A stretch of DNA of 64,000 bases, taken from assembly GCA_014925825.1 (NCBI GenBank), contig JACGCK010000147.1:1-64000 (forward strand), read 5' to 3'. Below the pieces are notes generated by a model, which was not told the DNA's origin, ran no database searches, and was given only the letters and a program-made list of their open reading frames with translations. Origin of the DNA: Pholiota molesta. Lineage: Eukaryota; Basidiomycota; Agaricomycetes; Agaricales; Strophariaceae. Shown here piece after piece: positions 23,243 through 34,250 of the stretch; the first letter of the stretch is position 1; the number at the start of each line of letters is the position of its first letter. Position numbers and translations under genes: made by a program.

Positions 23243-24339
23243 ATCCGAATCATCGTCACTGTCAGTGTTGTAGTCGTTTTCGGATTCATCCCTCTCACGC
23301 TCGAATCGGTGAACCAGCTCGGGTAATGCAGCAGTGAGGACCGAAGACGGGATCCAAACAGAGATCTTTGAACATGTCTTGGCCGATTCCATCGCATGTG
23401 ACCGTGCAGCGTCGTCTAGCCCTGCAATGCAATCCAGCAGAAGGTTGTGAGTTGGGATTATAATAGTATATCCGTAGATATATGCAGGGCTGATTTTCGC
23501 ATTCAAGATGCCAACAACATGTACATTTGTGCGTTGGTCTCCTGGGGCTACAATGTCGTTTCCATAGGCCATGATGTCGGGAGGCTGGAACAAGATTTAC
23601 ATCATTAAAAACTATTCAGAATAGCATAGTACTTTACCTGTAGCAGATGGCGAACAGCAATGCCCGGCCATAGATTTCCCTTGAGACGGGCAACGATTTC
23701 CTGAAAGGAACCCCAAGAAAAGTACTTCTCACAGAGGGTTCCAATGTCGTTGACGCGCGGTTGGCGAAGCTTCCAGGACGATGCGTCAGGGGGCTCGCAA
23801 CCTGCCGCCGTCCATGATGTCAGTGGCTTGGCATATTGTAGAAGCACGTCAATGGAAGGAAATGAGCAGTCGATTTTGCTGGCGAGTGATGGCAGCTTCT
23901 TGCCTAGTACGTGATCTGGATCTTCCGACAGCAGGGTTCGGAATGATTGGCGCCATTCGCAAAGGAAATTCTGCAGCGCTGCGCGAGATGGCAAGGAGAG
24001 TGTTGCCGTAAAAAGAGAGTGCGCGAGCTCAGTACAAGCAAGTTGGCGGGCTGTTTTCCATCCGCAGCCACTTAGCCCCGTCTAGCGATTAAGGGCATCA
24101 ATTTAAGCCATTGTCTGCCACTTTCTGACACGCACCTTATGATAATCGCTGCCGCAAAGAATAGCCATGAGAAAAAGTCCCTCGCGGTCCAACGAGACCT
24201 GAGGATGGCTTTTAATGGCATCAGCTGTAAAAACCTCAACTTCATCGTCCTTGAAATTTTTCCTGCATAGCAGAAAGTAAGGGCATGGCAAGGGGGCACA
24301 CGGATCGGAATAAAAGACCTGGGGTCGTTTTTTTTGTTT

Positions 24340-25060
24340 AGAGGCCCACTGGTTGGACTAACTGACTACGTAATCAGGCACCATATCCAAATAAGGCAAT
24401 TTCGTGATCCCATCAAACTTGATCATGCAGTGTAGAGTGAGCACCATCGACACTGGATCCAAACTGGATCTGTTGATGCGCACCGCATCTGTATATGCAC
24501 TGAAAACATACCAGAATATGCCCAGACACACACAGAACACATGCGGACACAACGCGTATGCACACACCCAAACACGCTCGAATGCGGTTGAATGCGTGGA
24601 ACAAACACACCTGGACACACATGCACGCATGCGCTCGAATGCGCTAGGACATAGAAGTCGCACCAGGCTGCCTCACCTTGCGCCGCCTCGCTTGAAGTTG
24701 CTCAAGCATGCAAAATGTACCCATAGTACCTCCGTACACACCAGAACACTTTACGACACACACACAATGCACTCGCACAAATGCGCACAGAGCTGCCGCG
24801 CCGCACTTGGAATCTTGGATTTGTTGGAACAGAAGCCACGGGTAGTCACGTGACCCACCGCACTCGAACGCAAGTCACGCGCCGCGGACGATGGTGCCAA
24901 GAAACCATCAAATACATGTCAAATGGGTATTGAATTGGTGTAGATATACATTGAAAACTATAAAATCTTGCCCAAGTTCCTTGAAATCCTCCTTGGCAAA
25001 GGTGGTCCAAATTTTTTTTAGCAGCCTGCGGCTGGACTAACTAACCGGGACCCGGTCCGG
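24340..25060. repeat. AC-rich segment in an enlarged intron of the nuclease gene
   Basis: An intron that should be about 60 bp spans most of this interval. It is bracketed by the direct repeats GGTTGGACTAACTGAC (near 24351) and GGCTGGACTAACTAAC (near 25030). Between them are ACACAC runs and GAATGCG repeats. The host exons on both sides still hold XPG motifs. It is probably an inserted sequence, but I find no clear inverted ends. Confidence 0.4.
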
Positions 25061-25809
25061 CATTCTGATCCCGGTGCCCCCTTGGGGCATGGAAAGTATT
25101 GGATAAATATGTCCACTCACATGCGGAAGACGCAGCGTGCATCATTAAGCAATGAATCGCTATCTTCTGATAAGATAGCGTCGATGATGTTCCTGCTGCT
25201 CAATGCAGCGAGGTCAGCCTCGGCTTCGCCGGGGGCCTAGAAAAGTGATTAAATGCTGGTTTGGGTTTGAAATTGATGTTGAATAGCGTACCGTATACCA
25301 TGTAAATCCGAAAGCATCAATGAATTTTTGGAATGGCGTCGAAAGCCAGTGCAATTTCCTCCTTGCCTTGGCACTCAGAACTCGTTTCCCTCGTTTTTTG
25401 GAAGGTCGATCCGGACCATCGAAGACAAAAACGGGGATGATGGGCAGGGTCAAGAGCCGGCAAAGACGATAGAACAGGACGCGAACAGCCGAATTCTCGC
25501 CGGCTCGCGTACCTGTCCCTCTCCCAACGGCCTTTTGCGCCTGATTCATCCATATACTTGGATAGCAAAGTCAGTATTGATGGCAACTGATTGATGAAAG
25601 CGCACTGCGCACCTGGCATCAATCCCAAGGATAAGGCAGCGTTCCTGACGGCGCTGTTGGTCGAACCCTTCAGAGACCGCAATTTGCGTGAGCATACGCT
25701 TTTGAGACGCTGCAGAGACTGCCTGTTAAAGTAGATAAGAATTTAGACACAAGGATAACAAAAGGAACTTTAAAATATAACTCACATTCCACAAACCACG
25801 AATCCCCAT

Positions 25810-26288
25810 CGTTGCAGGAAGCTTTAAAGCTGTTTCAAGCTGAAGTTGGGGGAGTGTTCTTGAAAGACGGTTGAAGACATAGCTCTAGGAGGTTTCATGG
25901 TTGTTGAGGGCGGATAGCGGATGCAGCGGAGTGCTGAGCACGAGAGCTAGGTGGATGGATCATATCATGTGACGAAAACGCGTCCCGCATCGTGCAATGC
26001 GCGACGCACAAGAATACGTTCGCAGAGGCGCAGAAACGTTCTTTCTGATGCGAAAAACGTTTTTTCCCCTTGGAACGTGTTTTATCCTGCTCACAAAAAC
26101 TTCGTGGTTTGATGGTGTACATTCATAGGCCAACGGCACTCTAAATTGCCATTCAAGAGACGTTCCCACTTGGATACGTACAACCAGCTTGGTGCACGGC
26201 AGCCGGCGGGTCCTAATCAACCCTGCAAAGACGATCAATTGATAAGGAGCTCCCCCACCTCCACCCAAGATCATCCCCAGCATCCCAC
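25810..26288. promoter_or_regulatory. Divergent intergenic region between nuclease and zinc-finger genes
   Basis: The nuclease gene reads left from 25809 and the zinc-finger gene reads right. Both promoters should lie here. I see no canonical TATA box or repeated motif that I can assign with confidence. Confidence 0.3.
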
Positions 26289-28082
26289 ATGTCTTCGACA
26301 TTACCTGACAACCCCGGCGCATCGCCGCCTCCCGCTTGGGCTCTTGCCTCCACTCCAGCAGCACCGACAGTGCCGACATGGACATCAGCCATGCCCTCCG
26401 CCTCCGCATACTTCGCACTGCTCACCATGTGCTTACCTCTCCTCAATGTATTCATTCTGGAGTACCCGCACCTCGCTGTGCCCGTCTGCTGGGTGCTTTT
26501 GGAGACCATTGCTGTTCTTGCAATTTTGCATTGGCTTGAGTCGAATGAGAGGTCAGTTCTTCCTCCTGCTTCACTTCTTCTTCTTCGTCCTGTACCGCTT
26601 TCGCCCATTAACCTGTGGCCCTTTCCGGTGTGCGGTCGCCCTCGGCGAGGGGCGCCCAATCGTCGTTGCCTTGCATCCCGATGTCCGCAGGCAACCGCAG
26701 AGCCCACACTCCTGCGTGGGTGGGTGGGGGGGGGGGTGGGGCGCGGACGCTCTGTCTGTATCCCCGCCGCCGGTGCTTTGGCGCTTCGGCGCTCGCCCGC
26801 GCTCCTCGCCCGCCTTGGCATCAGTCACTTGTGACGGTGCTGAGTCAGCGGGCGCTGGAACGTTTTCTTTTCCGGTCGCAGCTTCACTTCTTGTCTTGTC
26901 TTTTGTCCAGGCTTGCCCTGTAGAAGGATGCACGATTACCTTGTCTCGTCACGCCGACGTAAAACGACATCTGGCAGCAATTCACACCAAAGAGTCAGTC
27001 AATCTCTCAACTTCTTTTGCCATCATCGGTGGCTCATTGCGCCTTACCCTAGGAAACGATGGTCCTGCCCGATATGTAGCACTTCTATGACGCAGAAATC
27101 TAATATGATGATCCATATTGAAAACGTCCAGTGAGTTGATACACGTTTAGTTTCGATCCTTGACCCTCATTGATGTTGTAACAGCTTTTCCAACAGCGGT
27201 CCTACGTCGACGCGCCGCTCACCCAGTTCGAAATCACGCAAAGCCCGCTCGATCCTGGCTTCTTCTGTCGAACCAGATTGCGTCGACTTTATCCCGGCCA
27301 TTGAATCTTGCCCAGGTTCCTTCCCGGTCACGGAATCTTACCCGACTGGCGACGAGCCATGCAAAACAGACAAGCATGCTTACACATTGGGCTGCGAAGA
27401 CACTCCTACTAGCTCTCACTCCGTCCCCCCTCTGTCCCCATCCAGCTCTGTCTCTGACTCAACGCCTCCCGCTTCATGGGAGTATGTTCTTTGTTCTGAG
27501 TTCGACTCCAATCTCCCCATTGCCCCACTTCCAACGCCGTCAAGTTCCTTCGACTACTACAATGCGATATCTCAGTCGGTCCATACTCCGTGCCCCAATC
27601 TCGATTCCATGCCTCTGGAGTTCTTCTCTGGTCCCTCGTTCGATATCAACGTCGCGTGTGCAGATCTATTGCCTACTATTCCGGCCCAGGAAGACGCCTA
27701 CACCCAACAGTGCTGGAATGCCTCGTCTACACCGTTCATCCCTGCTTATGGACTCGGAAACACATTTTCAGACTCCCAACACGAGCTCCAGAACGTCGCT
27801 GTGTTTGACCTTGGCTTGAATTCAACGGATCCGCCTGCGTCTTTTCTGCTCAATGAGCCCACCTACGGTGTTCATATGCTTGAGGAATGTTTGAAATATC
27901 AGCCGTTCATTGTCGATGGGGCTCCTCTGTACCCGAATAGCAATGACTGCTTCTTATATGATGACGTGTCCGTTCCGTCTGTTAACCCGACTGACTCCTC
28001 TGACGTGGACTTCAGCTACTTCGACCCGAGCTGGAATGTTTCCGTGTCTCTCGATAGCCTCGACGCCTCGAACTATCTCTGA
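26289..28082 (+). CDS. C2H2 zinc-finger transcription factor (5' exon uncertain)
   Basis: Secure exons are 26911-26993, 27053-27130 and 27185-28082, joined by GT-AG introns in one frame. They encode two adjacent C2H2 fingers: ACPVEGCTITLSRHADVKR with HLAAIH, and WSCPICSTSMTQKSNMM with HIENVH. A basic linker (STRRSPSSKSRKARS) follows, then a long Ser/Pro/Asp-rich tail of about 270 residues ending SLDSLDASNYL. The tail looks like an activation domain. The start is not resolved. The ATG at 26289 opens a frame beginning MSSTLPDNPGASPPPAWALA, but neither it nor the frame from 26146 splices cleanly to 26911, so there may be another short exon. It probably acts in the nucleus as a sequence-specific regulator; its targets are unknown. 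Confidence 0.65.
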
Positions 28083-28536
28083 TTCTTTTCAGGCCTGCAC
28101 TTCTCTCACTGCATGCATCGACTGCGCGCATTCTCCACCATTCATCTCCGCGGAACATCACTTCATTCAGATTTATAGATTGCATCGCACAACGGACGGT
28201 TCTATACTTATCTCTATTTATATCATTGCAACCACTCTTCCTACTCATTCAATTTTGCCATCCTCTCTCAGTCTCCTCTGTCGGTTTTTCTCCCTCCTCC
28301 TCACGTCTACTTTCCCACTTCTAAACTCCGGCGAACTCTGTAGCTATCAACCCCTTGTACCATATCTTCGTTATCTTTCTACTTCGTTATCGAGCCCTAG
28401 TGCGCGAGTGTTTCTATTATTCCTCTCTTTAGTCTACTTTACACCGGTTTATATTCTCTTACCATCAATCATCGAATTATTTCTACCATAGAGTTCAACG
28501 CATTAACGTTTTAACATTCAGGTTTTAACGCATTGG
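28083..28536. other. 3' flank of the zinc-finger gene; pyrimidine-rich, no gene
   Basis: This is a C/T-rich stretch between the convergent stops of the zinc-finger gene (+) and the small gene at 28537 (-). Open frames are low-complexity and I see nothing coding in them. Both 3' untranslated regions probably lie here. Confidence 0.4.
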
Positions 28537-28896
28537 CTATGAAACATTTAATCCAAGAAGATGATTCGCGATCTCCTTAGTACGGTTGTCCCATGCACCA
28601 TCATACTTGGGCTCATTCAGAGTTACCAGTGCCACACACGACGATGAGGCTTTGAAGGCTGGTGAACTGTCGAAAACTAAAGCGTGACTGGTTTGTGCAT
28701 CCCCAAACTCGTGGGAACGCAGCCACGCACATAAAAACCCGCCGCTCCCACACCCATCCTTTTTCTCCGATTCTTCCACAATCAATAACCGCCCATGACG
28801 ATACTCAGTTTGGTGCAGTGCGATGAGCCAGCCGCGCTGCTCTGGCGCAAGCCAGAGCGCGCAGGCGGCGCTGACCTCGCCCGTTCGGCACCGCAT
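28537..28896 (-). CDS. Small protein of unknown function
   Basis: An open frame of 119 residues, MRCRTGEVSAACALWLAPEQ at the start and KEIANHLLGLNVS at the end. Its residue make-up is ordinary for a globular protein (several Trp, Cys and aliphatic residues) and shows no low complexity. The ATG lies right after a GT-containing sequence, so the frame could be a last exon; upstream, a frame at 29170-28925 might hold a first exon, but I could not join the two with confidence. I do not recognise a domain. Confidence 0.35.
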   Translation of the reverse strand: MRCRTGEVSAACALWLAPEQRGWLIALHQTEYRHGRLLIVEESEKKDGCGSGGFLCAWLRSHEFGDAQTSHALVFDSSPAFKASSSCVALVTLNEPKYDGAWDNRTKEIANHLLGLNVS

Positions 28897-29435
28897 ACCT
28901 TGTTTACAACAAAGGGACGGGCCTTTATGGATCTGATGGCGGCCCTTCCTCCTCTTCTTTACTCTCGACCTTCCTCTCTGGTTTTTGGTTCCTGTGGTGT
29001 AGTGTTCGTAGCGTTGTCGGTGGGAGGCTCGGGATTGGGTTGGGAAGATCTGCAGTTGTTGGATGATAATCGTGTGTTGATTTTTTCTTGCTACGTGTCA
29101 ACGGATTTATCTCGTCTTTCTTTCGTAAAGATGCGCCTTGTTGTTGTACATCTATTACTTTCGACGTCAATGAACTCTATTGAACTTCCTGGAGTCTGAG
29201 ATCTGACTGTTGATTTTGAGCCTTGTCTGTCATTTTTCGTTCACTCTCACCATGTAGTGCAATCCGACCAACGGGAGTGACAGGCAACATGTTCTCGTTG
29301 TCCACAGAGAGTCTGTATCCTCTACACTGATTTCGTTGCGCTCAAAGTATGAAATACCAACTCTGTTTCTCCTCACCAAAGAAACTCAGACTTCCAGGCC
29401 TAACTTCAAGTTCTGCTCCTCCAGGCGGAAGCGCA
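28897..29435. other. Intergenic, possible first exon of the 28537 gene
   Basis: A minus-strand frame at 29170-28925 encodes a Lys/Glu/Pro-rich peptide. I cannot show that it is coding. Otherwise only untranslated or promoter sequence is expected here. Confidence 0.3.
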
Positions 29436-29918
29436 TCAGTGCACGCGGCTGTGCTCTCCCTCAGACCCGTGCTCGAACCCGGAGCCCTCCACCTCATTGC
29501 CCTCACCGTCCACCGCGGTCTCGTCCGTGGCGCCCGTCAGGCACCGGCTGTTGAGGCAGCACACCGCGCTGACCCACCAGTACCCGTACCCGCAGTCGAC
29601 GTAGCGCACGGCGCGCGAGCCGCGCGGGCAGCGCCGCCAGCGGTAGTGGCGGTGCAGGCAGCGCCCGTACCAGCAGTACGCCCTGCTCGCCGTCTGCAGC
29701 GGGCTCTCCGGGGCCTCGGAGAACTGCTCTGCGGGCGTGTCGGCGTCGGAGGCGAAGGCGCTGCCGCCGCCGTGGTGGTGGTGGAGGGAGGCGCCTTGAA
29801 TTTCCATGCCGCCGCCGCCGCCGAGTTCGGCGCTTTCTGGGCGGAAGGAGGGCGATGCGCACGCGCTAGTGGCGGCGGCAGCGACGATGAAGGCCGTGAT
29901 GAACTTGGTGAAATGCAT
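29436..29918 (-). CDS. Small secreted cysteine-rich protein
   Basis: The single-exon product has 160 residues. A classical signal peptide opens it (MHFTKFITAFIVAAAATSAC). A Gly/His-rich segment (GGGGGMEIQG, LHHHHGGGSAF) and an acidic spacer follow. The centre is a compact Cys/Tyr/Trp/Arg-rich domain: SRAYCWYGRCLHRHYRWRRC, VRYVDCGYGYWWV and AVCCLNSRC. It has seven cysteines in about 50 residues, which implies disulphide bonding outside the cell. The C-terminal tail is acidic and Gly-rich. The His run may bind metal. I do not recognise a family. The features suit a fungal small secreted protein, with a role in cell-wall, defence or host contact that cannot be decided from sequence. The strand has the higher GC and the ATG is well placed. 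Confidence 0.65.
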   Translation of the reverse strand: MHFTKFITAFIVAAAATSACASPSFRPESAELGGGGGMEIQGASLHHHHGGGSAFASDADTPAEQFSEAPESPLQTASRAYCWYGRCLHRHYRWRRCPRGSRAVRYVDCGYGYWWVSAVCCLNSRCLTGATDETAVDGEGNEVEGSGFEHGSEGEHSRVH

Positions 29919-30949
29919 ATTTCGACGATTGATCTGAAAATCGAGCGCAGTCAGTATCTTCTAGGCGCAATGGCAGAGGACGAATTCAAGTGGGAAAACC
30001 GCACCTAATGAACAGTACTTTGTTGAAGTGCTAATCCTTTAGGTAAGTTTGATGTGCTACTTATACGGATACCGTTTTCTATCGTTTTGCCTGCTCAAAT
30101 GACAATTAAGACGATGATGATGAATATGATAATGGAAGCGATGGACATTCAAGCTCTCAATGTTCAGTGAATGTTCTCCTATTCAATGAATCTTCGAAGA
30201 CTTTAGATTGGTATTGGATTGGAATGGTAATTCAATGCATATACTGATCACGGATCTCCCATACTTATCTTGCGAGAACAGCCTTGACCTTCCAGCTTTC
30301 CATGTTTTTGACTCTCTCTGTCCAAGTGACGCGATAAGTACTGACGATGATAATGGAATTGGATATTTGGACAGACGATACAAATCTATAAATTACTCTC
30401 CAAGCAAAACCCCACTCTGGTATTCGCAGAAGAAGAAAAATGACATTCGATGTTTGGAAATATACGAAATCACTATAAAACCGCACTCTGCTTCGGCGCT
30501 AGATTCAGAGGCCACCATCGTCTTGTCCACCCATCGATTCTCCTGTCCCCAGAGCGATATCGTACGCACCCAATGCCGTCCTTCGATTGCAGTAGTACCG
30601 CGTCGCATATCTTCCACATCTACGCCCACGAGCACTCAGTCAAGTGAATCGACGACGATACGCGGACTTTTGAGAACCGAATTAAACCTGAGAGTACGCG
30701 GCTGACTGGAAAGGCACGCTGGGAAGGTTTATATGCTAGATCTTGAAACGCGGACATGACGCCATCTACCCAGACCAATGCATTCGTTGCGTCTCGAAGT
30801 ACGGTGCAAGAGCTCGATGTTGCATCAATCGTCGGATGCTGAAAAGCGTGATACGTACGTAGACAGCCAGGCTATGATGTTCTGACATCTGGGTTGGAAT
30901 GAAATAAAAGATCAATGGGAGTGGGATCGGAGCGGGTCCAGAGAAGGTC
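29919..30949. other. Flank of the secreted-protein gene; little recognised
   Basis: The first part is the probable promoter of the minus-strand gene starting at 29918. The low-confidence frame at 30208-30705 is listed separately. The remainder leads into repeat unit 3. Confidence 0.3.
30208..30705 (+). CDS. Possible small protein of unknown function
   Basis: An uninterrupted frame of 165 residues (MVLDWNGNSMHILITDLPYL at the start, ending LLRTELNLRVRG). It has no signal peptide, membrane segment or known motif. Length and ordinary composition are the only arguments for coding. It could equally be chance, as the opposite strand is open over parts too. Confidence 0.25.
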   Translation: MVLDWNGNSMHILITDLPYLSCENSLDLPAFHVFDSLCPSDAISTDDDNGIGYLDRRYKSINYSPSKTPLWYSQKKKNDIRCLEIYEITIKPHSASALDSEATIVLSTHRFSCPQSDIVRTQCRPSIAVVPRRISSTSTPTSTQSSESTTIRGLLRTELNLRVRG

Positions 30950-32800
30950 GGCGAGAAAACGACACCTTTGTACAAGAGGAAGCGCCTTTCCCCAAGAAAC
31001 ATTTGATTTGACCGGAAGAGCCTGCGCTGCGCGCCCACTGGACGCCAAATCAAAGGTGTGCTAGGTTCGGCTTCCTCTTGTACCTAGGGGTTGTACAACG
31101 ATGAATTAATATACAGTGCTGATACCCATTGTCAATGATCTCGATTGACACAGAGGCTGGGACGACGAGCGGGCCATGAATCGGGACGCTTGTAAGCTGT
31201 TCCCCTTCCTCTAGTTGGCCCGCGCGTGGTAGCGAGGTGCGTGAGCCGCAGGCTGCATGCATCGCTGGCATCTCTGGGGTTGGTGCCTTAGGAAGTGAGC
31301 CGCCGAGCAGGGATTCTGGTAAACCGCGAAGGATACTTCCAAGTTCCCTCTGGGGAAGGGTAGAGCACGAGGACAGGATGTTGTGGTAAAGCCTCCACGG
31401 CCTCCACGATCAAAGAAAAAGAAGAGAAAAACGAGGCTCCTCAGTGTGGAATATGCGGAAACAACGCCGTCCGTCCGGTATCTGCTGGCGATAGACAGGA
31501 GCGTGAGCGCTTCAACTACAGCGCTGTCTCCCCCGCGGGTAACTGCTTCGAAACATGATTCACCCACGGAACCAGTCTGGAGGAACAGAAGCAACACTCC
31601 ATTCCATCTGCATAGGAACGACGAGTAAAAAGAACAATTTCCTGGCCCAACAAACAGTTCCTTCAAACACGCGCAAACGGGCGGAATGCAATCATCCACC
31701 ACACAATGACGGAGAGGAGGTCTCACCCAAGCTATGGCTCCACCCCAACATCGACATGGTCGCCGAAGGTAGCAAATACTGCCACTCTGGCGGATGTCAC
31801 TTGGGGAGTACGCGGACTCTCCTGTAAACGCCATGATCCATGTCAAATGCATATTTCGAGTGATCGACCTCCTTGAGCCAATGTAGGGATAGTGTGAATT
31901 GATCCAGGAGAGGAAATGTGGAGATGGTCCGTAATGGAGAAGCGATCGGCCAAGGGAAGCAAACAAAAGGGAAGAGCGAAGGCCGGAAGACGCACGAGGG
32001 ATACGTAGACGGCGCTTGGATATCGGGTATCGTGCATAATCAGAAGTCTCGTCGAAGGATAGGCAGAATACCTTGGTTTTCACTTGTGGGACAGCCGGCC
32101 TACGATGATCTGTCTGGAGAGAATCCTGCAGAGAGAGCCTGCGAGAGAATCGTGGTCAGCGTTGGGTCGAAGCTCAGGTGCATGCAAGGTGCATGTCAAT
32201 GGTCCGGGCGCATAATTGTGACTCGTGCGAATGCTTGGGAGCTCGGGCCGCTGTCATCCGATGGCCCCGCTCGCAATGCCTCTCTCCCTTTCCTCAACTC
32301 TCCCGCAGTCTGTGCCGAGCGCTGAGCTCGATAAATCTCATCGTCCGCCCGTCCATCTCCTCCTGCGATGCAAGCTTGCAGCCGACGCCTCTCGATCCAG
32401 GTCCTTCGTCCATCCTGATACCTTTGCATCGCATGTATGTAGAAGCCGGGCCTCGTCCACCTCCAGTCATCCCCCACATGTACCGTGCCCATCGCCTCTC
32501 CGAGTCCTCATCCCGCTATGCCCTCAGCATCAGCATACACCTCACATTCACGGATATAGACTGCGAATTGACGTATACTCGGCGGAGTATCAGTCACAGT
32601 GTTCGACGGAAGTGGAGAGTGAGGATAGGTGCGATAACCTATAACTAGGCGGTTGTCTGCGAGATTAGGGAGCCATGGAATAGGGACAGCGATCCGTGGA
32701 TCTTTTCTGCTGTAATCGTAAGGGCCTCGCTCATATTCTTGCTCATTGCTGTTAGATTCTCGCTCGTAGTAATACAAGATCAAGAATAGCGTATGGCACG
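30950..32800 (+). repeat. A-B-C repeat unit 3 with 3' gene remnant
   Basis: Module A spans 30969-31083 with arms TACAAGAGGAAGC and GCTTCCTCTTGTA. Module B is near 31775-31840 with GGAG/CTCC arms. Module C is at 32190-32275 (GGAGCTCGGGCCGC). After C, 32280-32780 aligns with 61930-62400 of unit 12, including a shared GATAACCT-CTAACTAGGCGGT stretch and a shared intron-like donor. That downstream part looks like an old exon with stops in all frames. No intact gene is visible. Confidence 0.6.
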
Positions 32801-32879
32801 ATGGATACATACCCGCCTTCTAAACATATGGTGTTTGATCATAAATTTCTACTTCGCATGCAGTCTATTCATACCATGT

Positions 32880-34250
32880 AATGTATGGAAGACGAGGGCT
32901 CGTAAGGGGACCGATGTAGAAGTCAATGCCCTTGGACAAGAGGAGGTTTAGAGGAGCTTGGTTGAATCTGGCCAGAAGAGCACGCGAAGCGGCTCGTCGG
33001 AAGCCAGATTATTCACGGCGTTCGCCTCCTCTTGTACTAAGCGCTGAGCGACGTTTGGGACACGGTGTGAAGGAGTCAAAAAAATGATGTGGGATCGAGT
33101 GGGGATGGGAAGGAAGGAGAACTTCAGGACGCTTCCGTGGTACCATCGACCCTATTGCCCGGCGGTCTCAGCTGAAGAAGTGCGCGAACCCTTCAGCTAC
33201 GTCGCAGCCACCACTGACCAGAACGAGTAAACCTGATCAAAAATCAACGTACTTGCAGTCTATGCAACACGACGAGTACTCGCATAAGAATCAGCGTCAA
33301 ACACGAGAAAACAAAATGATCACATCCTCCAGATATTGGCAGCTCCCATAGATTCTCGACACCAGGATTGAACCGATCCACACGCGTAAAAGAGCCTGAG
33401 AGGAGAGATACTCCAATCACAATGAAATCAACATGGCTAGCCGATACCGCAAAGAGCGCAATCAATTCTGACGAATATCGCGATCGAGAATGAATTCTCT
33501 GTGGATCCCATGCCATATGTGCGCATTGAATTTCTACCTCATCCTCGCAGAATCAAGTTCGTGTGAACGGAGTACACCGAGGAAGACAGGGGGAAAATCT
33601 CGTCGTAGCCAAAAGATGAAGTAAAGAGACAGAAGGAGATGATGGGCTTACCAGGAACCAGGTATGCCAATGCCACACCGGTGTTTGGTCAGTTGAAGAC
33701 CATCAACTACAGCGTAGGGACCGTAGAATTGGGCAGAACAGCTCGAAGGAGAGCATGTATCGGTGCTGGTCCATCGAGTTGGATCTACACTGATGATCGG
33801 TCTGTGTCGTTCAGAGTAGTTCAGCCAACGGGAAGACGATGGACAGAACACGTACCTTGGCCTGGTTCCGCAAAGACTTCGGCCTGACCGCATAAGTTTG
33901 AGAAGTCGGTGGTAGCCAGTCAGTGGAGGGCGAGTTGGGGAGAGCACTGAGTTATCGAATCTCGATGCATCGATGCCAGAGTGGCAGAACACGTGAAGCT
34001 CGGACCGCAGCGCCGCAGGCGTCGGATAGCGCCGGATAATCTCGGATTGCAAACATCTTGTTCTCGTTCGACCCTCATCGCGCCCTCTGAGCTCCCCTTC
34101 CTCCTCCTCAGTAGTCGATGCGTCTCATCCCAAGCTCTTTCTTGGGGTCCTACAACTGCTTACGCCGATGCATTCCTGCACCCGAAGCAACTCGCGACTC
34201 CTCTTCCTCTGTGTCTTGACCTCTCGTCTTGTTGATCGCCTCGATGTTCT
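32880..34250 (+). repeat. A-B-C repeat unit 4
   Basis: Module A at 32936-33037 holds GACAAGAGGAGG and CGCCTCCTCTTGTAC, with an inner hairpin GAGCACGC-GAA-GCGGGCTC-like (GAGC/GCTC and CGC/GCG pairs). Module B is near 33470-33525 (GAGAAT-GA-ATTCTC). Module C is at 33975-34040 (GTGAAGCTCGGACCGC). It is the closest relative of unit 1. No coding frame is shared between the two. Confidence 0.65.

Larger units (their letters stand above)
21846..25809 (-). pseudogene. XPG/Rad2-family (GEN1-like) structure-specific nuclease broken by an insertion
   Basis: The gene starts MGIRGLWN at 25809. Exons I can place are 25809-25786, 25722-25613, 25556-25292, 25236-25121, one ending at 24136, 24081-23638, 23584 to the insertion, insertion to 22144, and 22082-21846. 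Family motifs appear in order: ILGIDAS, FVFDGPDRPSKKRGKR, APGEAEADLAAL (E-x-E-x-D metal site), AILSEDSDSLL, then LFLMAILCGSDYHK and TGLSGCGWKTA (helix-two-turn-helix). Such nucleases cut branched DNA such as flaps or Holliday junctions. The C-terminus has an acidic DSDDDSDDSDD stretch and two IIDLCSPSPPP/FLDLCTPSPLP repeats that look like SUMO-interaction motifs. A 1,034-bp element (22209-23242) interrupts the acidic stretch. A second, AC-rich segment enlarges the intron at about 24340-25060. Without the insertion the frame is intact, so damage is recent. Confidence 0.75.

Noticed and set aside
26146..27090. 314-residue frame running into the first zinc finger
   Set aside because: It reads through a G-run and a likely intron before 26911. 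Only the final exon part agrees with the zinc-finger model.
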